The notes under the pieces were generated by a model. That model made no database searches. It was not told the DNA's origin and saw nothing but the letters and a program-made list of their open reading frames with translations. From NCBI GenBank assembly GCA_904501865.1, contig CAJGCF010000027.1, positions 1-19,690 on the forward strand: a DNA stretch of 19,690 bases, written 5' to 3'. The DNA is from an uncultured Clostridia bacterium. Its GTDB lineage: Bacteria; Bacillota; Clostridia; Oscillospirales; CAG-272. Made by a program: the position numbers and the translations under genes. Of the stretch, positions 7,344-13,542 are shown one piece after another (position 1 is the first letter of the stretch; each line of letters opens with the position of its first letter).

Positions 7344-7667
7344 TGTACCCCCGTCAAGTAGAATTGATATCAATGCCTGAATATAACACATTATTCGCTA
7401 ATCCATTATAACACGTAATCTAGAACGATGTTGGGATGGGGAGAGATAATCTGTCGCAAAATCTTTCTTCACACTAACTTCCACTTCAAATCCCATTGTG
7501 GAATTTACTTTGGGAATTCAAGTATGTTTACAACACAAAAAAATCAATGATATTTTTTGCGTGGACTCTCGACAAATAATATCGTTCAAGTTAAAATCAT
7601 TTGATAGATATGGCATTGACTTGAGAATAACTTGTGTAAATGCCAATATGGAAAGGAGAAATATAAC
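7344..7667 (+). other. 324-base intergenic region within the island
   Basis: No gene is seen. Right after the preceding stop, TGTACCCCCGTCAAGTAGA (7344-7362) resembles the outer end of some clostridial IS3-like elements, but no partner end or transposase is present. TCGACA-17-TAAAAT (7569-7597) is a possible promoter for the SDR gene. TGGCATT (7611-7617) and AATGCCA (7639-7645) form an inverted repeat in the probable leader. No convincing terminator follows the oxidoreductase gene. Confidence 0.35.
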
Positions 7668-8639
7668 ATGAAAAAGAAAGTATTGCTTATTGGAGGCGGT
7701 GGAACGATAGGAACTGCCGTTGCAGAGGAGCTCCTCAAAAAAGATTGCTATGTTGATATCATGTGTCTTGAGAATCATGTATCAGACAATGAAAATTTGA
7801 GGTATATAAAGACCCCGGTGACCGTAGAATATCTCCGAGGCTTTTTGGCTGACAAGTATTATGATGCGGTGATGAATTTGATACATTACCCCGATCCCGA
7901 GGATTATCTTGCGATGCACAAGGTTATCGCACCCAAAACAGGCCACGAGATCGTCGTGTCATCTATACGCGCTCTTGGTGATGCACAGCATCCGATAACA
8001 TCAAGCGCACCGACGTTGATTGATCTCTATGAGAGAGGAGATTTTCCTGACGAGGAATTTATAAAGAGAGATACCTATTCCATCTCCAAGGGAGTGATAG
8101 AAAGATATTTCAAGTTTGCCACCAGATATAAGAATTGGACTATCGTTCGCCCGATGATAACCACGTCGGACAAGCGTTTCGATATAGTCCAGTACACCTT
8201 TGATGAGCCTGTAAGCTGGGCGAGAGAGAACAAGACGATGTATATCCCAAACATCGTGCGCGACAATTATGCAGGTGTTGAGTGGGCAGGAAATTCAGGA
8301 AAGATGATCGCAAACCTTATGTTCAATGAGAAGGCAATGTGCAAGGCGTTTATGCTTTCTACAGGCCACAGACTCACATGGGGAGACGTAGCGAATATTT
8401 ACACAGAGCTTTTGGGACTTAAGGTAGAGTGGCTCGACCCGGATGAGTATAAGGCAAAACTCGGAATGTATAAGTGGCCCTTGAAATATGACCGCGGCTA
8501 CAATCGCGAGGTGGATCCGCAGGAGATGCTCGAGGCAACAGGACTCAAACCGGAGGATTTCAAAACGCTTAAAGATGGAATTATTATTGAACTCAAGAAA
8601 CTCGGAGTCCTTGATGAAAACAATAAAAGAACGTTTTGA
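7668..8639 (+). CDS. Atypical/extended SDR (NAD-dependent epimerase/dehydratase-like)
   Basis: A 323-residue protein. The cofactor loop is VLLIGGGGTIGTAVAEELL (G9-G15), followed by the SSI strand and catalytic Y137-S-I-S-K141. This is the layout of NAD-dependent epimerase/dehydratase-type SDRs that act on sugars, nucleotide sugars or isoflavone-like substrates. The C-terminal half (VRDNYAGVEWAGNSGKMIANLM, then STGHRLTWGDVANIYTELLG) matches the family's substrate domain. AAAGGAG lies 9 bases before ATG 7668. Its end overlaps the next gene by 26 bases, which implies translational coupling. Probably a ketone/alcohol oxidoreductase or epimerase of the island's pathway. Confidence 0.88.
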   Translation: MKKKVLLIGGGGTIGTAVAEELLKKDCYVDIMCLENHVSDNENLRYIKTPVTVEYLRGFLADKYYDAVMNLIHYPDPEDYLAMHKVIAPKTGHEIVVSSIRALGDAQHPITSSAPTLIDLYERGDFPDEEFIKRDTYSISKGVIERYFKFATRYKNWTIVRPMITTSDKRFDIVQYTFDEPVSWARENKTMYIPNIVRDNYAGVEWAGNSGKMIANLMFNEKAMCKAFMLSTGHRLTWGDVANIYTELLGLKVEWLDPDEYKAKLGMYKWPLKYDRGYNREVDPQEMLEATGLKPEDFKTLKDGIIIELKKLGVLDENNKRTF

Positions 8640-9225
8640 AAAAGTAATCGGTGAAATATATCGATTAAAGATACCTTTTGACACGGTCTACACCTCGGTG
8701 TTTTTAATTGAGAGTCGGAGCGGCGCGGTCTTGGTCGATTGTGCCACGACAGACGCAGACGTTGAGGGATATATCCTTCCGGCACTTGAGAATTTCGGGC
8801 ATAAAATTACGGATATTCGGGCTATTGTCATTACTCACAACCACGGCGACCACGTGGGCGGTCTTTCGAGGATACTGCATCACGCGCCGAATATTGAGGT
8901 CATAAGAAAGGCTTGCACGCCTTTTGACGAGTTTGAGGTATATCCCTTGTACGGACACGCTAGAGAGATGATAGGTCTGTTCGATTCGCGGACGGGAACG
9001 CTCATTTCGGGTGACGGCTTGCAGGGCGCGGGAGTTGACAAATACCGCGCTTGTGCAGAGGACAAGGCGGCATATTATGAGACCTTAGAGCGCGTGAAGC
9101 AGGACGAGAGGATTGAAAATCTTGTATTCTCACACGCGTATGAGCCGTGGTATGAGGATCACCTTTTTGGACGGGACAAAGTGCTTGACTGTCTGACAAA
9201 ATGTAAAAAATATATTGGAGAGTAA
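8614..9225 (+). CDS. Metallo-beta-lactamase fold hydrolase
   Basis: A 203-residue single-domain protein with complete dinuclear metal ligands: H75-N-H77-G-D79-H80, H115 in YGHAREM, D134 in ISGDGL, and H174 in FSHAYEP. This matches the glyoxalase II/lactonase-type superfamily, which hydrolyses thioesters, lactones or phosphoesters. The start at 8614 overlaps the SDR gene by 26 bases and has GGAG (8604-8607) six bases upstream; a longer frame reaches back to 8488 inside the SDR gene. The next gene starts 4 bases after its stop. There is no signal peptide. In this setting a lactonase or ester hydrolase role is the simplest guess. Confidence 0.9.
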   Translation: MKTIKERFEKVIGEIYRLKIPFDTVYTSVFLIESRSGAVLVDCATTDADVEGYILPALENFGHKITDIRAIVITHNHGDHVGGLSRILHHAPNIEVIRKACTPFDEFEVYPLYGHAREMIGLFDSRTGTLISGDGLQGAGVDKYRACAEDKAAYYETLERVKQDERIENLVFSHAYEPWYEDHLFGRDKVLDCLTKCKKYIGE

Positions 9226-9229
9226 ATTT

Positions 9230-10213
9230 ATGAAAGCAATACTTGTAAACGAAGATAAAAGTCTGCGCTGGGATGACGTTCCCACGGCAATTTGCGGCGA
9301 GGACGACTGCCTTGTAAAGATCGAGGCGGCGGCTCTCAATCGCGCCGACCTTATGCAGAGAGAGGGCGATTATCCACCCCCCGCAGGTTGTCCCGAGTGG
9401 ATGGGACTTGAAATTGCCGGAACTATTATTGAGGTAGGCAAGGGTGCCAAAGAAAAATCGGATTGGAAGGTTGGCGACCGTGTCTGCGCGCTTCTCGGAG
9501 GAGGCGGATACGCGGAGTACGCTAACGTAAAATACGATATGCTCATGCCCGTGCCGAAGAATTGCTCTATGGTAGAGGCTGCGGCTATTCCCGAGGCTTT
9601 TGCTACCGCTTATCTTAACCTCTTTATCGAGGGCAAGATCAAGGAAGGAAACACACTTCTTATGAGCGCGGGCGCGTCAGGTCTTGCAAGTGTTATTATC
9701 CCAATGGCAAAGGCTTTTGGAGCAAGAGTTATTACAACTGTGCTGACCGATGAGATAGCGGAGAATATCAAGCATCTTAACGCTGACAGAGTGGTTGTGA
9801 CAACAAAAGAGGACATTTCTCTTGTGCTTAAAGAGGAGCTTGAGGCAGGTCACGGCGTTGACGTTGCCATTGACTGTCTTGGAGGCGAGATAATGGGCAA
9901 GTGCATCCATTATCTTACACACGGCGCTCGCTGGATAATGATCGCCGCGCTCGCAGGGCAGAAGACAGAGATCGACCTCAAGAATATCTACGTTAGAAAC
10001 GTCAGAATTATCGGCTCGACCCTCCGCTCGCGCACCCCTGCGGTCAAGGCGGAGATACTTGCTGGTGTCGTCCGTGACGTTTACCCAAAGATCGAGGCAG
10101 GGCTTGTAAAGCCTACGATCTACGCGGTATTGCCCATTCAGGAGGCAGAGGCGGCGCACGATCTGCTCTATAAGGGAAAAAACGTCGGAAAGGTCGTCCT
10201 GACGGTTGGATAA
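9230..10213 (+). CDS. MDR-family NADPH:quinone/enone reductase (PIG3-like)
   Basis: A 327-residue medium-chain reductase. LNRADLMQREGDYPPPAGCPEWMGLEIAG (37-64) is the signature of the PIG3/quinone oxidoreductase branch, which lacks the catalytic zinc cysteine. The NADPH site is SAGASGLASVIIPMAKAFGARVI (146-168). VGDRVCALLGGGGYAEY and the C-terminal GKVVLTVG also fit. GGAG (9217-9220) lies 9 bases before ATG 9230. The gene follows the MBL gene by 4 bases and is the last intact member of the island. Enzymes of this branch reduce quinones or alpha,beta-unsaturated ketones, which would suit an enone made by a dehydratase; that link is inferred. Confidence 0.92.
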   Translation: MKAILVNEDKSLRWDDVPTAICGEDDCLVKIEAAALNRADLMQREGDYPPPAGCPEWMGLEIAGTIIEVGKGAKEKSDWKVGDRVCALLGGGGYAEYANVKYDMLMPVPKNCSMVEAAAIPEAFATAYLNLFIEGKIKEGNTLLMSAGASGLASVIIPMAKAFGARVITTVLTDEIAENIKHLNADRVVVTTKEDISLVLKEELEAGHGVDVAIDCLGGEIMGKCIHYLTHGARWIMIAALAGQKTEIDLKNIYVRNVRIIGSTLRSRTPAVKAEILAGVVRDVYPKIEAGLVKPTIYAVLPIQEAEAAHDLLYKGKNVGKVVLTVG

Positions 10214-10239
10214 CCCCTTTGGACTTATATGATATAACT

Positions 10240-10418
10240 GTTTATTACCGCACGATGAAGTTCCTCGACTGGTTCGTTGACGAGCAGATGGAGGAAGAGG
10301 ACAACGCGGATTCGATGATCAACCGCTACAAGCTCTTCGGCAGTGACCCAAGGGTCTGTACGCACTCGATCAGGAGTACGCGGGCAGAGTTTACACCGCG
10401 CCGAGCCTCGTTCTCTGA
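10240..10418 (+). pseudogene. Ferritin C-terminal remnant, frameshifted
   Basis: Beginning about 30 bases after the reductase stop, the sequence encodes TMKFLDWFVDEQMEEEDNAD and then MINRYKLFGSDP, the last helix of a bacterial ferritin. At 10350-10351 one base is missing from a short A-run. Moving to the adjacent frame restores KGLYALDQEYAGRVYTAPSL and ends at TGA 10416-10418, as in clostridial ferritins. The N-terminal three quarters and any start codon are absent. It is a decayed fragment that cannot bind iron. It sits just before a rubredoxin, consistent with a former ferritin-rubredoxin iron/oxidative-stress pair. Confidence 0.85.
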
Positions 10419-10532
10419 TAAAAGGCTTTCAGACAAAGACAAAATTTGCCGCTCCCGAATTCAAATAGACTGAAAACGGAAGGGAATAATACAAATATAA
10501 CACAAAATAACAACGATTAAGGAGATAAAATT

Positions 10533-10688
10533 ATCAAATACGTTTGCCCCTGTGGATATGAATACGATCCTGCGCTCGGTGACCCCGATAACGGCATCGC
10601 CCCCGGAACCAAGTGGGAGGACATTCCCGAGGACTTCGTCTGCCCCGTCTGCGGACTTGATAAGGACGCTTTCGGGGTTGAGGAGTAA
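10533..10688 (+). CDS. Rubredoxin copy 2 with ATC in place of ATG
   Basis: A 51-residue electron carrier with one Fe(Cys)4 site: KYVCPCGYEYDPALGDPDNG, IAPGTKWEDIPEDF, CPVCGLDKDAF. The first cysteine pair is C-P-C, one residue shorter than the usual C-x-x-C. AAGGAG (10519-10524) stands 8 bases before ATC (10533-10535), exactly where ATG is expected (M-K-Y). ATT at 10530 is the only other near-cognate start, and an in-frame TAA lies at 10518-10520. The gene is either started at a weak non-AUG codon or silenced by a point mutation. Rubredoxins typically feed electrons to rubrerythrin or superoxide reductase. Terminated by the hairpin at 10711. Confidence 0.75.
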   Translation: MKYVCPCGYEYDPALGDPDNGIAPGTKWEDIPEDFVCPVCGLDKDAFGVEE

Positions 10689-10710
10689 TCTGAATAAGAG
10701 ATATTATATT

Positions 10711-10738
10711 AAAAAAGCCTGTTCGCAAGAACAGGCTT
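10711..10738. terminator. Bidirectional intrinsic terminator
   Basis: AAGCCTGTTC-GCAA-GAACAGGCTT (10715-10738) is a perfect 10-bp stem with a GNRA-type loop. The A-tract before it becomes a six-T run on the minus strand, giving strong termination of the GNAT gene. Only a few T follow it on the plus strand, so it is weaker for rubredoxin copy 2. Confidence 0.88.
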
Positions 10739-10806
10739 TATGTGTTGTTTGAGGAAATGTTGCGCTTTGTTGCGGTTGCGTATAACACTTTTTACATCTC
10801 TCATTC

Positions 10807-11433
10807 TCATTGGAGAGTTTTATACATTGCATGAGCTTTATCGGAAACTATCTTGTACAATTTATATTCCATCTTGTTGTAAAATCTCACCGCTCTTTGA
10901 TTATCAGGCTCCACCGTCAGTTGAACATACTTTCTGCCCGAAACTTTCAAAGTGGCTTCAAAAGCTTCAATAAGTTCTATAGACAATCCGGTGCCTCTTT
11001 TTTCCGGGATCAAACAAATCGATAGCAAATCTCCTTTTAAAGTATTTGAAATCTGCACATACGGCTCATCACGAATTTCCACTTCTGCTTTTTTACTAAA
11101 AAAAGATAGAGCCTTTTTCCATGCGGTTGCATTACAACTAAGTAACAAAAATATCATTCTCACAACAATGCGCAAAAAATTATGTTTTAAGAATTTATTT
11201 TGGTAGTTATTTAGTTCACAATAATATCCCATTGAATAACCTACCACATTGTCTTTTTCATCTACCGCAACTAAAAATAACTCCGGCACACAGTCTAAGT
11301 ATTCTTTGTAAAACCGTTTCAGTAAATAACATTTGTGAGTTTTGCCAAGAACGGTAGAAAAACTTTTTGGGAAGCATCGGACGTGCACATCCGCTATTTG
11401 ATGTAAGTCTGTATGTTTTGCCTGCCGAATCAT
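10807..11433 (-). CDS. GNAT family N-acetyltransferase
   Basis: A 208-residue acetyl-CoA-dependent acyltransferase. The N-terminus IRQAKHTDLHQIADVHVRCFP is typical. The acetyl-CoA motif is LLSICLIPEKRGTGLSIELI (R146-G-T-G149), followed by VQLTVEPDNQRAVRFYNKM, the usual end-of-fold segment. Residues 82-100 form an unusually hydrophobic stretch (FLRIVVRMIFLLL), and an insert of about 40 residues separates it from the CoA motif. The protein may therefore sit at the membrane or acylate a sugar intermediate. GGGAGAG precedes ATG 11433. It is divergent from the small XRE regulator, which probably controls it. The acceptor substrate is unknown. Confidence 0.88.
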   Translation of the reverse strand: MIRQAKHTDLHQIADVHVRCFPKSFSTVLGKTHKCYLLKRFYKEYLDCVPELFLVAVDEKDNVVGYSMGYYCELNNYQNKFLKHNFLRIVVRMIFLLLSCNATAWKKALSFFSKKAEVEIRDEPYVQISNTLKGDLLSICLIPEKRGTGLSIELIEAFEATLKVSGRKYVQLTVEPDNQRAVRFYNKMEYKLYKIVSDKAHAMYKTLQ

Positions 11434-11485
11434 TTTCTGTCTCTCCCTTTATACTACGCATATAATTCTTTTGAGTTACATTACC

Positions 11486-11514
11486 ATTGTATCACGAAAA
11501 AGTTCATTTGTCAA
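11486..11514 (-). promoter_or_regulatory. Promoter of the GNAT gene
   Basis: On the minus strand, TTGACA (11509-11514), 17 bases, TACAAT (11486-11491). A GAGTTA half-site lies at 11473-11478, and the inverted repeat at 11522-11540 lies just upstream of the -35 box. Confidence 0.82.
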
Positions 11515-11521
11515 CCCTTTT

Positions 11522-11540
11522 GAGTTAACTTTTTTAACTC
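11522..11540. repeat. Inverted repeat, probable operator of the XRE regulator
   Basis: GAGTTAA-CTTTT-TTAACTC, perfect 7-bp arms. The same CTTTTGAGTTA string occurs at 11468-11478 and again at 11517-11527, so three GAGTTA half-sites flank the GNAT promoter. The repeat also overlaps a possible XRE promoter (TTAACT 11525-11530, 18 bases, TAATAT 11549-11554). Confidence 0.5.
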
Positions 11541-11550
11541 GAATGAGGTA

Positions 11551-11574
11551 ATATTATGATAGATACCATAATAT
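11551..11574. repeat. Second inverted repeat before the XRE gene
   Basis: ATATTATG (11551-11558) and CATAATAT (11567-11574) form perfect 8-bp arms around an 8-base centre. It sits between the probable -10 box and the ribosome binding site of the XRE gene, so it may be a second operator or a leader hairpin. Confidence 0.4.
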
Positions 11575-11595
11575 CTGAACTTGAGGAGTTGAAGA

Positions 11596-11838
11596 ATGAA
11601 CATTAGCAAGGCGGTTAAGCAAAGGATACTTGAGTTGTGTAGTGAGAGACACATCACAATCAACAAGCTTTCAACGATCTGCGGTCTGACACAATCCACG
11701 TTAAACAATATTATGCATCGTAACGAAAGCAAGCCCACTGTTGCCACCATCAAGAAGATCTGCGACGGCTTGGAGATAACTATGGCACAGTTTTTTACTT
11801 CGCCCATATTTGAGGAATTAGAACAGGAAATAAAGTAG
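11596..11838 (+). CDS. Small XRE/Cro-type helix-turn-helix regulator
   Basis: An 80-residue protein made almost entirely of an HTH_3 domain: ILELCSERHITINKLSTICG, then LTQSTLNNIMHRNESKPTVA, then TIKKICDGLEITMAQFF. This is the common compact clostridial regulator that follows the N-KPTV-TI-KIC-GL pattern. There is no sensor domain, so it is likely a simple repressor or works with a partner. GAGGAG (11583-11588) lies 7 bases before the ATG. Its divergent neighbour is the GNAT gene, and the inverted repeats between them are its probable targets. Confidence 0.9.
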   Translation: MNISKAVKQRILELCSERHITINKLSTICGLTQSTLNNIMHRNESKPTVATIKKICDGLEITMAQFFTSPIFEELEQEIK

Positions 11839-11863
11839 GAGAGACCTTTTGAGATCTCTCCTA
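11836..11863 (+). terminator. Terminator overlapping the XRE stop codon
   Basis: TAGGAGAGA (11836-11844) pairs with TCTCTCCTA (11855-11863) around a 10-base loop. An interrupted T-rich tract follows (ATTTATTTATTTTT). The first stem bases are the stop codon itself. Confidence 0.6.
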
Positions 11864-11881
11864 ATTTATTTATTTTTGAAA

Positions 11882-12064
11882 TTATTTGCTGAAGTTGAGC
11901 TCGTTGCAGGTCTTGCTTCCGTCGTCGTGTCTGACTGCGAGAACGCAACCGCGATAATTGCCCTTGCTGTTCCAGTTGCAAGGAGCAACCTCTACGACGA
12001 CATCCTGCCCGTTATAAGCCTTGAGCCAATTGTATTGGCTTGCGCTCTTCCGCTTTTGAGATAT
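11882..12064 (-). pseudogene. C-terminal tail of a lost secreted protein
   Basis: Directly after the NrnA stop, in the same frame, the minus strand encodes about 60 residues without a start codon, ending at TAA 11882-11884. The readable part is QYNWLKAYNGQDVVVEVAPC, then NWNSKGNYRGCVLAVRHDD and NELNFSK. It reads like the last beta-strands of a large extracellular repeat protein of clostridial type. No start or ribosome binding site is present, so it is a relic of a gene that once ended here. I cannot name the parent family with confidence. Confidence 0.6.
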
Positions 12065-13105
12065 TTAGCCTTCCTCGTTCTCCATATCCTGCATTTTATG
12101 CTCGATAGCCACCACTATGGTCATCTCTGCAGCAAGGATAGAGTCCGAGACAAGCGTACAGCCTGCCGCGCGAGTGTGTCCGCCTCCACCGTAATGCGCG
12201 CATATCTCGGAGACGTCAAAGTCACAGGAGGAGCGCATTGAGATGCGGAATCTGTTTTCCTCGGTCGCCTGCTTGATGACCGCCGCTACCTCAACGCCCT
12301 TGACGCATCTTGCTACGTCTATTAGGGTCTCAAGATTTTCGTCTGTCGCGCCGTACTGGTTTTTGAGGTCGTACGGGAAGGTTATTATGGCTATTCTGCC
12401 GCCGTTATAGAAATTCATTCTCTCAAAGCCCGCGTGTTCGACCTGCATCTGCTTTAGCGACTTTATACCAAATAGCTTATGGTTGATATCCGAAGAGTTC
12501 ACGCCGCCCTCAATGAGCTTCGCCGCGAGGATATGTGTTGACGGCGAGACGTTATTGTACTTGAAACACCCCGTGTCCGAGCTTACAGCCATATAAATAA
12601 GACTGTTTACACCTTCGGGCAGAGCAGGCTTTCGACCGCAGCCCCGGAATAGCTCAAGGAGCAGGGAATATAGCACCTCTCCGCAGGAGGATGCCTCGGG
12701 GATAATATAGTTGTTCGCGTAGGGCGTTCCCTTGGCGTGATGGTCTATCATAAGGTCTATCTTGCCCTTGTAGACCTCATAAAGAGTGCCAAGCTGTGAG
12801 GGAGATGCCGTATCTACCGAGACTATAACGTCGGGCTCAAGGTCGGCGGGGATGTTTTCTGGCAGCACGCTTGTCTGCACGCCCGAGGTCGCGAAAAGCA
12901 ATCTTTCGGGTACCTCTGTGGCGCACACGCACCAAGCCCGCTTACCAAGCGACGTCAGAGCGCCCCGCAGAGCAAAGGCGGAGCCCACCGCGTCTCCGTC
13001 GGGGTTGATATGAAACAGTATCAGCACGCTACGGCTATGACAGAGTAGGTCCTTTGCCTCGGCGACGCTGAGTGCGTGAAAATCAGTTATTGTGTTTTCA
13101 GTCAT
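12065..13105 (-). CDS. nrnA: DHH/DHHA1 phosphoesterase, bifunctional oligoribonuclease/pAp phosphatase
   Basis: A 346-residue NrnA-type enzyme that degrades nano-RNAs and dephosphorylates 3'-phosphoadenosine 5'-phosphate with Mn2+. The metal motifs are ILFHINPDGDAVGSA (H32, D36, D38), VSVDTASP, the DHHAKG motif that names the family, and SSDTGCFKYNN. The C-terminal DHHA1 domain ends with the substrate-binding GGGGHTRAAG. GGAG lies 6 bases before the ATG. It overlaps rbfA by 8 bases, and the rbfA-nrnA order is widespread in Bacillota. Confidence 0.95.
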   Translation of the reverse strand: MTENTITDFHALSVAEAKDLLCHSRSVLILFHINPDGDAVGSAFALRGALTSLGKRAWCVCATEVPERLLFATSGVQTSVLPENIPADLEPDVIVSVDTASPSQLGTLYEVYKGKIDLMIDHHAKGTPYANNYIIPEASSCGEVLYSLLLELFRGCGRKPALPEGVNSLIYMAVSSDTGCFKYNNVSPSTHILAAKLIEGGVNSSDINHKLFGIKSLKQMQVEHAGFERMNFYNGGRIAIITFPYDLKNQYGATDENLETLIDVARCVKGVEVAAVIKQATEENRFRISMRSSCDFDVSEICAHYGGGGHTRAAGCTLVSDSILAAEMTIVVAIEHKMQDMENEEG

Positions 13106-13490
13106 TGTTATCTCCGCTATGTGACGCGTCCTCGGTCTCCTCGTCGGGCTCGGTTATGGTGATGCCCTCGAGTATCTTGGATATCTTTGCGCCGTATTCT
13201 ATTGAGGTGTCCTCGATAAAGGTCAACTCGGGTGTGATTCTAAGATTCATCCTCCTTGATATCTGACCTCTGATAAAGCCTGATGCCGCCGCAAGTCCCT
13301 TCTTGACCTCTTTTTTGTCTCCCATAAGTGACGAATAGTATATCTTGGCGTATTTGAGGTCGGGAGTGACCTCCGCCGCGGTGACGCTTATAAAGGCGCC
13401 CGAGACTCTCGGGTCCTTTACGTCACGAAGTATCATAGCTACCTCTTTCTGAAGCTCGTCATTGATTCTGCCTTGTCTGTATTTTGCCAT
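13098..13490 (-). CDS. rbfA: Ribosome-binding factor A
   Basis: A 130-residue KH-type protein that helps mature the 30S subunit. The family start MAKYRQGRINDELQKEVAMI, then LRDVKDPRVSGAFISVTAAE, then YAKIYYSSLMGD, and LRITPELTFIEDTSIEYGAK are all typical. An acidic tail (EPDEETEDASHSGDNND) extends past the core. GGAGG lies 5 bases before the ATG. It overlaps nrnA by 8 bases. It is not preceded here by infB, the common neighbour, but by an unrecognised gene. Confidence 0.96.
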   Translation of the reverse strand: MAKYRQGRINDELQKEVAMILRDVKDPRVSGAFISVTAAEVTPDLKYAKIYYSSLMGDKKEVKKGLAAASGFIRGQISRRMNLRITPELTFIEDTSIEYGAKISKILEGITITEPDEETEDASHSGDNND

Positions 13491-13542
13491 TTTTTCCTCC
13501 GCGCGCTCTCTCCGCGCTACATTTATATTATTGTGTTTTGTT

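Noticed and set aside
10219..10473. 84-residue protein as an intact gene
   Set aside because: Only its first half is ferritin-like; the rest is ferritin read in the wrong frame after a one-base deletion.
11849..12241. Plus-strand 130-residue open frame after the XRE gene
   Set aside because: It has no ribosome binding site and lies antisense to the secreted-protein relic and the nrnA end, which carry the recognisable protein signal.
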